DNA of 64,000 nt, taken from NCBI RefSeq assembly GCF_030272615.1, contig NC_081415.1, positions 422,681,757-422,745,756 on the forward strand, written 5' to 3'. The translations under genes and the position numbers were made by a program. Of this stretch, positions 1 to 13,389 are shown one piece after another; position 1 is the first letter of the stretch, and each line of letters opens with the position of its first letter. The notes under the pieces were generated by a model that saw only the letters and a program-made list of their open reading frames with translations, had not been told where the DNA came from and ran no database searches. Source of the DNA: Cryptomeria japonica (lineage: Eukaryota > Streptophyta > Pinopsida > Cupressales > Cupressaceae).

Positions 1-52
1 TCAATATTGTTGTTTATCCACTTTCACCATATACGGTAACTGTTTATAGAAT

Positions 53-235
53 GAGGTATATATAAAGTCAAATTCATCTTGGAAGTAATTATTTCAAGAA
101 TGAGGTATATTTCAAGTTAAATATTTGAGTTCTCTTAGAGAACCATACAAACTTAGGATCAAACACTTGCACTAGTAATTGTTGAAAAAGAATGAGGTAT
201 ATTTCAAGTCAAAACCATGTTGAGAGTCAAATTCA
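53..235 (+). repeat. GAGGTATATTTCAAGTCAAA repeat array, left copy
   Basis: Three degenerate copies of a unit starting GAGGTATATTTCAAGTCAAA are visible, beginning at 53, about 99 and about 192. The same unit occurs in eight copies at 22095-22450, on the far side of the 18.8-kb retroelement and in the same orientation. Before that insertion the two arrays would have been only about 3.3 kb apart. Confidence 0.7.
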
Positions 236-239
236 TCTT

Positions 240-640
240 TAACATGGGACCCCTTGATACATGATCTCACATTGACCCCTTGAGACATAAGATCCCTTAA
301 TACATAAGACCCCTTAAGACATTGGCCCCTTAAGACCCCTTAAGGCATTGACCCATTAAGACATAAGACCCCTTAAGGCATGATCCTTAGGACACCTGAC
401 GACACAATAACTCTTGGATGATACTCATAAAGAAATGGGACCCCTTAAGATATCATCTCGAAACCCCTTAAGACTTAGGACCCTTTAAGACATGATATCA
501 TGACCCCTTAAGATTATTATGCTCCTAGTTGAGAATTGATTGATGATTATATTTCTTGGCCTTGCTTATTCGTATCTTCTCGTATTTGGTCAAATCAACC
601 TTTGTAGATGCACTATTGTAGGACCCCTTAAGAATATTTT
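240..640. repeat. Degenerate CCCCTTAAGACA repeats
   Basis: A short motif close to GACCCCTTAAGACATAAG recurs about ten or more times with variable spacing. It contains the palindrome CTTAAG. There is no coding potential. From 641 to 1690 I see only AT-rich sequence with CATGTA/TATATA-rich stretches and no recognisable gene. Confidence 0.6.
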
Positions 641-1695
641 AAACTTACATTAAAGCGATCTTAAATGAATGACTTAATATATCCATATTGATTGGTTGAT
701 TAGATGAGGCACATGCCACACCTTGATAAGTTAAAGAGTAATTTAATATCATGGAGTTTAAAGAGTAGTTTAATGTCACATATTTATATATTTTTTAACC
801 AGGTCTAGAGCTAGATGGTAAATGAAGACATAGTTATATATTTCTAAAACATATTACTATAATTATAATTTACATATTAAACAATATTGTATGTAGTGTT
901 TGAAATTATTTTGAAGCACACATGCAAGTGTGTAAGTATTCAAGCATACATATATATAAGAAATATGTCAATCAAATCAAATCAAATCGATCCACAATTT
1001 CATTTAAACATGTGTACATGATCCACATAAGTTTACATGTATGTATGATCCATAATTTATTCAAATATAGAACATAAACACGTGCATGCACATATATAGA
1101 TGAATAAGTAAACATGCACACACAATCATAAACAAACATGTCAAACATGGACCTAGAGATCTAAATGCAAATACACTTAATTTCAACGTATCATCAAATG
1201 CATATAAACATGTATCATCGAATGTGTCATCAATTGTATATACCAACGCATGTCAAATGTGCATGTATATAATCAAATGTGTCAAAACATATATAAACAT
1301 CTTTATGCATATATAAAATATATATCTGTCCAAACACATGCGGATGTGCAAATGCCTAGCTAGATGGCTCAGCCTGGTCAGCATGACGACTCCTAGTTGA
1401 GTGATTGATCCTCTAAGTGAGAATCTTGCTTTGATGGATGTGTCGAGCCCTGGAGATAAAATTAAACACATGTTAAATACATTATTTCATAAAATTATTT
1501 AAAAGAATGTAGTATATTTAAATACATATATACATGTGTACACATATGTATATACAAATTTAAAACTCACATGTCCACCAATAGTAGTATCATCAATTGA
1601 ATCTCAACGATAAATAATTTACTTAAAAAACATTTAAATTTTATTTTATTTTTATTTTTTAAATTGTCCAAGTTTGCGTGTTTTATAACATGTAC

Positions 1696-3050
1696 CTAAA
1701 TATCATGTGGTGTACGATCCTCAGACACTTCTATAATGATCATGTCCATAAAATCATCAGTTGTCTCCGAAGCTACTCTTGTATGAGATTGATACATGTT
1801 TCCCACTAATAAGGAATGCATGGGATTATGCAGTTGAGTCGGTATTGACAACAACTCAGAATATGTCAACAAATCCATATAACCCATCGACTTCTGCATC
1901 GTGTCCAAGTCAAAATCCTTTGGGCTAGGCTCAAACATATGATTCTCAATGCTTATCGAAGGATCAGTAGCTTGTGCATCTACCTCTACAACAACTAAAT
2001 GATCCATAGGTGGATTTTGATGTGCATTGCTATTGGGCCCATGGTGATGAGAACATTGTTTGGATCCTGAATGTGGATGAAAAATAGAACCCACATGACC
2101 TCTGACATCCCCTATAGGAATCTGAAGCTCTGATGTAATGAAAACATACCACTCCAATAAGTCCTTTGCCAGGCTAGTCAAAGTAAGTCATGCCACATCT
2201 CCTGTAAGACTCTCCAGGTTTGCGGGTGAAGGGATGTTTGCCATAGCATAAGGACCATCAAGATCATTGCTAGTCTATGCTAGAAATGAATATATAGAAC
2301 ATGGATGACTCATCAAATACTTCCCTACACGATTACTGGATATCAAAGTGGTCGTCGCTACAATATTCACAACTCTGTCAATTGCTCCCCTAATTTGTGA
2401 AGCAATGAGAACCTCATCTACTAAGGGACCTACCATTGGGGAGATAGTTGGTGACCTTTGACCAATAAAGGTCCTATATGCTAAAACCTCTCGACCTGCT
2501 TAACGATCAATGTCCCTATCAACAACCCTACCATAGCCCCGACTCAAATATGGAGGCAGATCATAATAGTTGACTGTATGGTTCAAATGAACCTCAACAT
2601 ACAACTATTGTGCAAACTATAGTGGAATTTAGTCATTATTTGGATAACAACCTTGTGTTGCAAGAAAGTGTGGGTATATCAAAGTGGCCATATCTAGATC
2701 CTTATATTTTGTAACCTGATATCCCCTCACCTTAGGCCTACCCACGTAGTATGGAAAACAATCATCTTTTAGGGTTTCCTTGGGTACCAAACCCTAAACA
2801 TCAGTAAGAGAAAGACCCTAACAAACTTCTTTCTGCAACCTAGAAAGAATAACAACAGTGGACTCAGTAGAAAAGGCACTAGTATGCTAAATATCATCTC
2901 TAATAGCTACTAGGATCTATAATATGCGTTCACAAGTGTTCTTATAAAAACTTGTACTGTTATCACTAGCTAATGAAGCTCTCAATCTACCAATCTCTAC
3001 ATTAGTTTTTTCAAAAAGTTCTTGAGGTGGAATAGGTTCATCTGCCATGA
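1696..3050 (-). pseudogene. Broken reading frame of unknown family
   Basis: A minus-strand run begins with a plausible ATG near 3050 and can be followed, with several interruptions, to about 1696, roughly 450 codons. The longest open piece is the C-terminal 161 codons (2181-1696). The protein-like character is clear: ordinary amino-acid composition, an early segment rich in charged residues, a tyrosine-rich middle and a His/Ser/Gly-rich linker with SHHHG. I recognise no domain. It may belong to a mobile element, because matching repeat arrays lie on both sides (53-235 and 22095-22450). It is treated as a fossil. The 18.8-kb retroelement inserted only about 65 bp upstream of its start. Confidence 0.4.
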
Positions 3051-3115
3051 TGTATCTATAGGTACTTGAAAGACAAAAGTATGGGCTTTTTTGCTTTAAA
3101 ATCTAGAATTGAAAG

Positions 3116-4529
3116 TGTAGTCACATAAATCTGTCCATTTTAATTAAATGAATATTTTGTATTTATTTGATTAAAAATCCACTAGCCATCAGTTAATTAA
3201 ATTAATATTTAATTAATTCATCTTCAAAACATTCTCCTATTAATTAAGTAAATTATTCAATTTCTTTTAATTAATTCATTATATCAAATTCACAATCAAT
3301 TAAATGAATAAAATCCTATTTATTTAATTTAATCCCCTATTCCTCTTTTAAATAAATTAAATCAAACATTTATTTAAATCATTTATCCCCCTCCACTTGC
3401 ATTTTCTTACAAATGCAACTTGCACACATTTATTGAAATAAATTAATTAATTTTAATTAAAAATCCTATTTTCCCTCACCCACCAAACCCACTTGCAAAT
3501 CTAATCCCCTTCTAGATTCTTCTAACCCCTTCCTAATTAGCCTAATCCATCCCCTAATTATTGTCACATTCCTAAGCAACTTGGAGTTGCTTCTCAAAGA
3601 CTTCAAAGTCTTTGAAAAGCATTTAATGCTTTGTGTGTTCAACAATTTAACCTCCAAAGTCTTCCAAAACCACTAATGACTCTTACATGACCATTAATGG
3701 CTCTTACATAACCATTTATGGTTATTTCAACTTGCACTCATGTGTCTCCTCAAGCATTTATTGCTTTGACCATGTTTATCCCTTTTGTCTTTGCACAAGA
3801 GTTTATCCATTGGATAAAAGCTTTATTCTTTGAATAAAGAATTTATCCATTCAACTAACCTTGACCTTAACTCCCAAGGTCATGTCAAGCATTTAATGCT
3901 TATTCCCTCTCCTCTCAACCTATCTCACATTGACACTTGTCATCCTAGGATTGGGTTGAAGGCCCTCACATGGATCTCAAATCATTCAATCCTGACCCTT
4001 GTTGAGATTACTCGATCTCAACCATCCATTGCTCCATTTTTCTTATAAATAGAGCCCATTTCTTCATAATCCAGATCCTGAAAAACTTGTATGCATTTAA
4101 GCTATAGTGAATTCTAGAGAGCATTTAGCATAAACTACTAATATCTTGTTATTTTGGTTAAAATAAATCATTTTAGTATCAATAGCATAGTATTAGCTTT
4201 TTATTCACATTTAGAGCAAATACTTCAATCTCAAACCTCCATAAGCATCCATAGTGCAAAAAGTTGCTGAGAGCTACACTAGTTTGGAACTTGGAGAGGA
4301 GAGGAACAAAGGAGAAGGAGCCAAGAGTATGGTAGAAGGCATTTGGAGATGTCTTCTTGCATTTACATTCGTAGTTAAATGTTTTACTTTGTTCTTGGTG
4401 TCTCTTTTGATATGCCTGCTTAGGTTGATCTTTGGTGAATAACACTAATCTTAACACTTGTTTCTTGTTGTTTGTGTGTTATACTACCATAGGTTTTGAT
4501 CTAACACTTGCCTTTTTTGCAGAGCATCA
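3116..4529 (+). repeat. 5' LTR of the 18.8-kb element
   Basis: The LTR is 1414 bp with TG...CA ends. It opens with an AT-rich block full of TTAATTAA and has a core promoter TATAAAT at 4044 followed by AGAGCCCATTTCTTCAT. The RNA start would be expected about 30 bp further on (inference). The partner copy lies at 20492-21905. Confidence 0.93.
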
Positions 4530-4550
4530 TTTGGTGAACCCGACGTGAAT
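4530..4550 (+). other. Probable primer binding site
   Basis: Immediately inside the 5' LTR lies TTTGGTGAACCCGACGTG. It has the TGG start expected of a site pairing with the CCA end of a tRNA. I could not assign the tRNA with confidence from memory. Confidence 0.6.
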
Positions 4551-4616
4551 CCAAACACCCAATTTTTTTTAATAAAAACCAACTAACATGTTTGAATGTT
4601 GAAATTGACACACAGG

Positions 4617-4862
4617 TTGCGCTTTAGCACTTTTGATCGCGTTGTAGCGCTATTGCAACGTGTTATTCAAGCGCTATTGTTCTTACAATAGCACTATTGA
4701 CATTGTTTCAGCGTTTTTGAATTTGTTTTCGCGCTTTTGAAATTGTTTTGGCGCTTTTGCAGTTGCTGTCAATTTTTTTCTTTTAGCGCTGTTGTATTTA
4801 TATTAGCACGTTTGTGTTAAATAGCGCTTTTGTTTAAACATAGAGTAGCACTATTGTAACAG
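4617..4862 (+). repeat. TAGCGCTTTTG/TAGCGCTATTG motif array (sense leader)
   Basis: About a dozen degenerate copies of an 11-base motif, TAGCGCTATTG or TAGCGCTTTTG, are spaced irregularly over about 245 bp. The core AGCGCT is palindromic but the flanks give the motif a direction. The array sits in the untranslated leader, downstream of the LTR promoter and 2.3 kb upstream of gag. Its reverse complement occurs as a second array at 19615-19945. Confidence 0.8.
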
Positions 4863-7177
4863 AACGTTGTAAAAAAGACCCTGTAATCAAAAAAGTAAAA
4901 TTTCTTAGGCTTGTAGAAGCCCACCATAGGTTCGGTTTTTACTAATTGTTCGCTTTTTGTGTAGGTCTAAAACTAACTTACCTAAAAATTATTAAAAATA
5001 AATAAAAAATAAAAAATTGTTTTTGGTGCTTTAAAATTGGACAAAAACAACTTTCATTTCCTTGCAAGTTAGGATCATGCGTTTTTAGTGCTTTAAAATT
5101 GAACAAATTTATTTCTTGCATCAAACTAAGAATTCACAATCCACACTTCCCTTTTGGTGCAAATAAAACTCACAATCAACTTGTTTCAATTTTTTTGCAA
5201 AGCGATTTTCCTTCATGCATACGTGCTTCAAATTAAGTTGACCAGGATTTTCAAAGTTCTAGTTTACTCAAAACTTTGTATTTGAAGTTAAAAAGAACAC
5301 CATGATTATTGGAGCAACATCTCCAAATAGTTAAAACACGTTGCGATGGCAAGTTAAAAAGAACAAGTGCATTTCGTGTTTGGCACACTTGTGCAAAAGA
5401 GTTGGTTGAGTGGTCCTACTTCTAACACACACTATCCTCTCCCTTGGTTTTCGTGGTCCTAGGTGCAAGAGAAAAGTGTTAGTAACACTCAAAGTTTATA
5501 TTTTTAAGAGAGGCTTGCCAAGAGACACATCACTCTTGGGAACGACCTCGTGCGGTAAATCCTTCGAGCCGCTATAGAAATCAGGTGAGAGCAAAAGTTG
5601 TAGCCTTGGGTATAGCTGTTCCTATAGTGTAACTTGTCGAAAGGACAAATGGGCCCCACCACAAGTTACAAGGCTCTTAAGTGAGTCACTGCAGAATGAA
5701 CTTATGTCCAAAAACATCGAACATTACTAAACACCTTTAAGTAGTAGCCCACCCGTTCTATTGATTGAGAATATTTGAGATACAATTCAGTGCAAGAGCA
5801 TAGATGGTTTTGCTCCCAAGATACTCACCATACATATTTCCTTGAGTAGAAACATATCTTTTTGAAAAGTCACTTGTGGCTTGATAAAAGTGGTGACTCC
5901 CCCATCATAGGGATCATCTATTTGTTATACTTGCGCAAGACTTAGTATATCACATCCTTATCTGCCACGGTGGGATTCATAAGGTATGTAGTACCAAAGT
6001 CGAAGAAATATCAAGATGTGGGCTGAATTTATCACAACTGGCCATTTGACCTTAAGGATACAAAGTGTTTGAAGTGTTTTTGTTTTGAGTCAAAGACCAA
6101 GTACAAATTGAGCCGACTTTAGGCTTTGGAAAGAAAAGCACCTAAAATACACTTAAAGGAAATGGTCATAAAAAGTCCAAGGATTGGGTTGATCTAGACC
6201 CATACTCATTTGTGCCTTTAAGGCAACATTCTTGTGTTTGTGTGCTTGCTTTGTTTTCTTGTCAAAAGAAATATCATAAAATCCAAAAATCAAAACAAGT
6301 ATTCATCCAACCAAAACATCTTTCAAAAACAACCAAAAGATCAAAAACAAAGAGAAAAGTATCAAACTTTATGACCATTCTTCACATTTTGAGAAAGAAG
6401 AATCTTCATCAAAACATCAACTTGAAAAGAAGACCATTGAGTTCAAAGGCTTTGATCAAAAGGAGGAAATTCTTCTATCTAAATAGACAAATCTTTGTCT
6501 CTCATAGAGTTTTTTTACATCACATGCATCTCTACCTTCAAGGCAAAACAAACGAATTTGATTCAGAATCATTAAACCACAAAGCTTTTATGCAATATAG
6601 AGCTTTGAGTTATCACAAAAACCAAGGAGGCAAGATTAATCCCAACTTCTTCCCAAACATTTGTATCACATACAACATAGCTCGAGAAATGCCACCAACA
6701 CCCGAAAGGGAAGAGGTAGAATTTGTTCCATTTGTGACACAAAGCTTTTATTGAAGTTAAAACATTTCATCCATTATCTCATTCATACATCATCACTTCG
6801 TCATCAATCCGTTCCAACTCTCAAAACATTAAGAGGTTCTTGTCCTAAGTTATCTTTTGGATATTGCTTGAATCAAACACATCCCATCACTTTTTAGATT
6901 GTTTCTACATCTAGGATAAGCTCATCCTAAGAGACATATCTACGCAGGTTAAAACTAGTTCATGAGTGAATCCTCTCATTACTAGGTAGTTAAGTCTATA
7001 ACACATCTCAGATTTCTCTAAACCTTGTCACAACAAACCTTATCAAAAACAAACAAGCAATTCAAAGAAAGAATTTCGGTCACATCTACCTTTAAGTGTT
7101 AGAGATCCACATGCAACACAGTTCATCAACAACTCATCATCATTTTTACCCATCTTCAACAAAGACTCATAAGCAAA
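4863..7177 (+). other. Long leader of the element, no recognised gene
   Basis: The 2.3 kb between the motif array and gag are mostly non-coding. One 180-codon, Lys-rich open stretch (6212-6754) lies here. Ogre-type elements are known to carry an extra ORF upstream of gag, but I see no domain in this one and its composition is low-complexity, so I do not call it a gene. Confidence 0.45.
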
Positions 7178-8700
7178 ATGGCTCAAACCCGATTACAGTC
7201 AAGGCAACGAGAAATGGAAATTGAAGAAGAAGAGGAAAATATCAATGAATTCCAAGAAGCACTTGGAGGAAATGCAAATGACGAAAACCCAAGTACTCCT
7301 ACTCCTGCAACAATAGAAAGGGTCCAACATAACCCTCTCTTTAACAAACTTTTTGATGAAATACTCAGGAGCAATGCGGATGCTCACTTTTTAAAGCTCG
7401 CTCGAGAAGGAGCCAAGCTCCCCTTTGACTTTGATCTTGCCCAATTAAGACAAGCATCAGAACGACAAAGTCGCCATGAAGAAGAAAGAGGTAGAGATCC
7501 CATCGGATATAACATTCCCTGAGGTAACCCACCACCTCCTCCTCCAAATGAAATTGAGATGTTGCGGCAACAAGTTGAAAATATCGCCCAACAACTTCAT
7601 AGTGGTGTGAAAACTAATCAATTCTCACTCAATGACATCTGTCCCTATCCCTTTGATAGGAATCTTTATATGCCATCTTTTCCACGAGGATTCGAAACAC
7701 CCAAATTCAAAAAATATAGAGGAAAGGGAGATCCTCACGATCATGTTAGAGAATTTCATTCAGCTTGCCTTGAAGTGGCATATGAGGACACATACCTAAT
7801 GCGACTTTTTCCCCAAAGCTTGGGAGGAACAACCACATCATGGTTTTCCCGACTACCAGGTGGCATTAGGACCTTTGAAGAGCTAGTTCAGAAGTTCTTG
7901 GCACATTACTCTCATAACATTGAACGTGATATCACCATGGTTGATCTATGTAACACTAAACAAAAACCAGGTGAACTATTCTTAGTATTCCTGCAACGAT
8001 GGTGTCAAATGTCTAGCAGAAGTTCTCTTCAGTTACCTGAACAAGAACTAGTGGAAATATTTCTTTCCAACTTAAACGAAGAAATGGAATTTCACATCAA
8101 CGTAAAAGACATAGACTCTTTTAATGACATGATCACCAAGGGCTTAAAATGTGAGCGAGCTCTCATCAAGAAAGGATTTATCAAAATCTATAATGAACCA
8201 AAGGATGGTCCTCGCCCACGCTTCAATAGTGACAAACCAAGCTTTTGGAACAAAAACAAAAATATCGTCAACGACGGGGTTGTGGATGCCAGAACTATCA
8301 AAAGTGCACAACCTATAGTTCGATTTGCAGGATAGAATCCCCCACCTCAGATTAACACAGTTGTTCCTTCAAATCAAGACCGCATCACATCTCACGATGA
8401 ACCCATACCTCGTCAACAAAAACAAAAGCGAACATACACTCCCTTAGGGGAACCCATCGAAACAGTGTTGCGACAACTGGTTTTTCAAAATTTGTTAACT
8501 CTACCTAGAACATCAAACTATGAACCTCGAGTCAAACCTGCATGGTGGAGGGATACTAAACATTGTGATTTCCATCAAGGGAGAGGACACAAGACAAGTA
8601 ATTGTCTCCAATTGAAAGATCTTATTTAGGATCTTATTGATCAAGGTGAAATTGAAATCGAAGGGAATGACCCAAAGACAACAAACAATGATCATCTGAT
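7178..8700 (+). pseudogene. gag region of the Tat/Ogre-like element (fossil)
   Basis: The region starts with MAQTRLQSRQ and an acidic stretch. It then carries the core of the plant retrotransposon Gag family: KYRGKGDPHDHVREFH, followed by a Phe-Pro-x-Ser-Leu-x-Gly segment, a Trp-Phe pair and a LxxxFLAHY-type helix, at about 7700-7920. Near 8560-8640 there is a Cys/His cluster (CDFHQGRGHKTSNC) resembling the zinc-knuckle-like end of Tat-lineage Gag. Gag would form the virus-like particle around the element RNA. The reading is broken and is reported as a fossil. Confidence 0.85.
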
Positions 8701-9220
8701 GTTCAAAAATCCACTTCCCTCACAAGATCAAAGGGGTCCTTCCACTTCCAGAAGAGGCATTGATACCACTGATTATACGCAGGCTGCGTATAATTATACT
8801 GTAAATCACCTGTATGATGCCAGTGAACAAATTGCAACTATAACCATCAAAAATCCCAGCTCCAATTGCAATGTTGTTACACGTCACGACAAGGTTACCA
8901 TAAAGGCAGCTCCATTAGGCACCACCTCCATACCAAAGCAGTACAATCTTGTGGAACAATTAGACAAAACACCTGCGCTTATATCCATTTTAGAGCTATT
9001 GCGCCTATCTCCATCTCATAAAATAATCTTGGACCAAGCTCTCCAAGAGGCGTCAGTCCCTACAAACCTAAATACATATCAATTCCAAGCCATGGTTGGA
9101 AGTCTAAAGTCATCACCTTGTCTCGCTTTTTTCGAAAGTGACAACTCTTCCTTCCAGCAACCTCATAACGCTTCACTACACATTGAAGGCTTTATCAACC
9201 AACATAGGATCAAGTGAGTC

Positions 9221-10140
9221 TTGATCAATAATGGAGTAGGCCTGAATATTTGTACACTGCAATTAGTCACAACTTTAGGATATGCAATTGAATCAATGGA
9301 TCCCCGTAAGAAGATCACAATCAAAGCCTATGATGATGCAGAGCGTTCATCCAAAGGCGTTGTGGTACTACCAATCCGAGTGGGCCCTGTGGTGAAACAC
9401 ATCATCTGTCAGGTTCTGGACCTTCCTCTGCCATACAATCTATTGTTAGGAAGACCTTGGATACATGTCATGCAAGTCGTTCCATCTACCTACCATCAAT
9501 GTATCAATTTCCTACATAACGGTGTAGAGATCACAATCTTGGGCGATGCAAATCCCTTTGCATATTGTCATAATATCAGTCATCAACCAGAGATTACCAT
9601 TCCTAACAATAGAGAAGCCATTTCCTCCACATCATATATAAGTCCAACCTCTCTTGCCAGTTCAAACACCACTATACCCAAGCAAGAAAAGCTTAAGATG
9701 AAAATAACAGAGGAAGGTTATGGGGAATACAACTTAAGTCAACTCTTTTGTGTGGGACAAATGCCCACTTCTCCTAGAACACATGGCAAACCGCAACAGT
9801 TACTTCAACAACCACTGATCACGCCAGCATGTGCTTTGACGCCTTTCATCCTTGGGAAGAGTCAAGAAGAAGAAACCAAAGATGAGGACTTAGTGGAATG
9901 GATCTATAAAGATCCCATCACCACTGATATGCCACAAGCTACACTTCCCACGGATCAGTATGGCAAAGGCCTCCTCATTATGCAAAGAATGGGTTATGAT
10001 GGTCAGAGTGCTTTGGGACCTTGCAAATAAGGAAGACATGAACCACTGCTGCTGGAATTAAAGCCCAAAGATAATACAGGCCTAGGCTTTGAAAAGGAGA
10101 TCTTTCCTAAGCTCAGATTCAAAGGAAAACCCAACAAACC
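9221..10140 (+). pseudogene. Protease and G-patch-like region (fossil)
   Basis: The N-terminal part resembles a retroviral-type aspartic protease of the Tat lineage. A hydrophobic segment that in the family carries the catalytic Asp is followed by NICTLQLVTTLGYAIE. About 70 residues later comes the conserved LLLGRPWIH, then VPSTYHQ. At about 9960-10140 a glycine-rich segment (GKGLLIMQRMGYDG) resembles a G-patch, an RNA-binding motif known after the protease in Tat/Ogre elements. The region is part of the broken polyprotein. Confidence 0.75.
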
Positions 10141-11300
10141 ACTATATTAGCCTATTGCAAAGAGGACACCTTTCATTATCAAAGCAACATCAAACACCAT
10201 CGCAACTGCCCCACTGAGGCTCAAAATCCCAACACAACCATCTACAAAGCCAATTATCCCACCAATCAAACTAGTAATCCCATCAGCAGCAGCAATAACA
10301 TCAATAGCACCATTAGCAGCAGCAACTATATCAGAACCCATGTATCTACAACACTAGCAATTCCAGCAGAAGCCATAGAGTCAACATTACCGATACTCCC
10401 CGTATCGAATTCATTGATCCTCATAATTCTTCCTGCAGCATCGATCATTTCATCTACAAAAGTACATCAACTGATCACACCTACGATGTTTAACACAAAG
10501 GACATCCCAGTATGGTATAGTAATCGAATGCTGGAAAGTGATTCAGAGACCGACTCACATGAATGAGAATTTGATTCCATTCAGATTAATACTTCAAATG
10601 AGGAAGACACATCAATACCTCCACCTCGCAAAGACATCCCTGTTTATGGAGAAGCACAGATGATGACCTCTTGGGTTCCTGAGCTGGAAACATCTTCCAC
10701 AGACCCTACGTCACATCCTACGCCTGATTCTGATAGGGAGAATACCATCAACGACCTTCACCATAATGTCTTAACCCTTAGTGACACATCTAATGAACTT
10801 AACCTAATCGATGAAGTAATGCCCATTATTCATCCTGAACTCATCGAATGGAACCAACCTAATCCCCCATGTCTTGACCACTTCCAAAATGATGAGGCCA
10901 TCATTGAATTTTTGGAATTAAGGGATAGCATACCAAGCGGGGATCACAAAGCTGGATTCGCCATTGAACTTAATAGCGCAACATATTTCGGGGTGGATGC
11001 CAAACCTTTCAGCTGCAAAAATATAACAATAAAACATGGATCTTCCAGTGAAAACCACACTGTGGCACTGTTTGATTCAACAAAAGTAAAAAGAAAGAGC
11101 GTATCCAACGGTGAAAACCTCTCTGAGGCGCTTGAGGATGAAAGGTTTGACATCCTTCCCTGCAGCACACAATGAGAATGATCAACGATTCTCATCGAGG
11201 AAACCAAAGAATACAATGTGGGGACTCCTGAAACTCCTCACCTCATACATCTGGCATCGCTTTTAACTCCAGAGGAATAGCCTAAATTCATAGAGTTCTT
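10141..11300 (+). other. Linker between protease and RT
   Basis: This stretch begins with low-complexity Thr/Ala/Ile-type codons (ACAACA/ATAGCA-rich, 10150-10500). It continues with an acidic open segment of 171 codons (10660-11175) without a recognised domain. Poorly conserved spacers of this kind are usual between protease and RT in large Tat-lineage elements. Confidence 0.5.
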
Positions 11301-11339
11301 TTAGAAGTGCCAGATTAACTTCACATGGTCATATGTAGA

Positions 11340-12960
11340 CATGTTGGACTTGATCCTGATTTAGTCATGCATCACCTCACCGTAGCGAAAGGAGCCAAAC
11401 CTGTCAAGCAGAAGCTTCGTAAGATGCATCCTTAGATTGCAGTACTAGTCAAAGTAGAACTCAACAAACTCCTAGATGTTGGTTTCATTAGACCAATTGA
11501 TTATGTAGATTGGATATCTAATATTGTGCCTGTCGGCAAACCAAATGGGGGCATCTGTATTTGTACTGACTTCAGAGATCTGAATAAGGCATGTCCTAAG
11601 GATGACTTCCCCCTACCAAACATTGACATCATAGTAGACCTAACAACAGGGCATGCCATGCTTTCACTCATGGATGGCTTTTTAGGATACAATCAGATAA
11701 AGATCGCACCAGAGGATCAACATAAGACAACCTTCACATGTCCATGGGGCACATACTGTTGGAATGTAATGCCTTTCAGCCTAAAGAATGCAGAAGCGAC
11801 CTATCAACGAGCAATGACCACCATCTTCCATGACATGATGCATACTATGATGGAAGATTATGTTGATGACTTACTAGCAAAATCACTCACCAGAGAAGGT
11901 CATCTCGACATATTAGATAAAATCTTTGATAGACTGGAACAATACCATGTTCGACTCAACCCAAAGAAATGTGTCCTTGGAGTAACCTCTGGGAAGCTTC
12001 TAGGATACATTGTCTCAAGCAAAGGCATTGAGGTCGACCCAACAAAGGTAAAAGCAATCATGGACATGCCACCTCCAAAGAACATCAGTCAGCTAAGGAC
12101 ATTACAAGGACAACTACAATCCATCTGCAGATTCATTGCACAACTGGCAGATAAGTGTCACCCCTTTACACATCTGCTACACAAAAACATCGCTTTCAAT
12201 GGGATGCAAGATGCTAGCAAACATCTCAGATGCTTCAAGATTATCTCATGAATACGACATTGTTGATCCCACCAGATCCAAGTAGACCTCTGTTACTCTA
12301 TATATCAGCAACAAGTACAACATTGGGTGTATTATTGGCACAACATAATGCAGAAGGGAAAGAGTGCACTGTTTACTACATCTCTCGTACACTGGTGGGC
12401 TATGAACTCAATTACACACCTATTGAGCGAGCTTGCCTAGCAGTAATCCTAGCAGCAACTAAACCGAGACACTATCTATTAACACACAAGGTACAACTCA
12501 TTGCAAAGATTGATCCACTCAAGTATTTACTCAGCGAAGCAGCATTGACAGGCTGCTTGGCCAAATGGGTGATGATTCTAAGTGAATTTGACATCGAGTA
12601 TGTAGACCGTAAAGCTATCAAAGGACAAGTCATTGCAGATCAGTTGGCCGATGCACCCCTCATTGCAGATCATCCCCTCATTTCCAAATTTCCAGATGAA
12701 GAGATATTCATGATCACACCAGCACAACCATGGAAACTATACTTTGATGGTTCGTACACTAGGCATGGCTCGAGGGCAAGCATTCTGTTTATCACACCTC
12801 AAGGTGACAACATCCCAAAGTCTTACAGGATCACATTCCCATGCACAAATAACATAGCAGAGTATGAGGCCTTGATCACAGGACTCAGGCTAGCCATACA
12901 ATGGAAGTTACAAGAACTACAAGTCTATGGCGACTCCCAACTGGTCATTCGATAAGAAAC
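11340..12960 (+). pseudogene. Reverse transcriptase with two RNase H domains (fossil)
   Basis: The RT has FRDLNKACPKDDFPLP, then SLMDGFLGYNQI, the catalytic-site motif YVDD near 11860, and LNPKKCVLG, all Ty3/gypsy hallmarks. The classical RNase H follows at about 12250-12660 (PLLLYISATSTTLG, then YTPIERACLAV). A second, archaeal-like RNase H follows at about 12730-12960 (WKLYFDGSYT, then NNIAEYEALITGLRLA and YGDSQLVI). This dual arrangement is the best single marker of the Tat/Ogre lineage. RT and RNase H would copy the element RNA into DNA. The region is broken. Confidence 0.9.
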
Positions 12961-13389
12961 AGATGAATATCAGACCAAGGATGATAAACTCATGCCATAC
13001 AAGCAAATGGTGGACAAATTAAAGGCATTATTTACTACTATCACCTTTGAACAGATACCAAGAGATCAGAATTGAGTTATTGACGCTATGGCTACCATCG
13101 CATCTCTCCTAGATCTTCCGCAGAATTCAACACACTACGAGTTCTTGGTAGAACAGCTTTGGATCCCTGCTTATGATATCCCCGAATCTGAGATGATATG
13201 TCACCTTGTCGGTTTTGAATCCCCATGGTACAGTGAGTTCTACACCTATCTCCGCGATCACGCCCTTCCTCCTAACCAATTGAATAACCAACGTAAAACC
13301 TTTATTCGCTAAACTGCTCGATATACCATTATTGCCAAAACCCTATACCGACGCAATCTTGATGGTACTCTCCTTCGATGTCTGGAATA

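Noticed and set aside
6212-6754. 180-codon Lys-rich frame as an extra ORF upstream of gag
   Set aside because: Low-complexity AAAACC/ATCAAA sequence would give such frames by chance and no domain is visible. Kept only as a remark in the leader entry.
10147-10341. Minus-strand Ala/Ile-rich open frame
   Set aside because: Shadow of low-complexity codons in the element's linker region.
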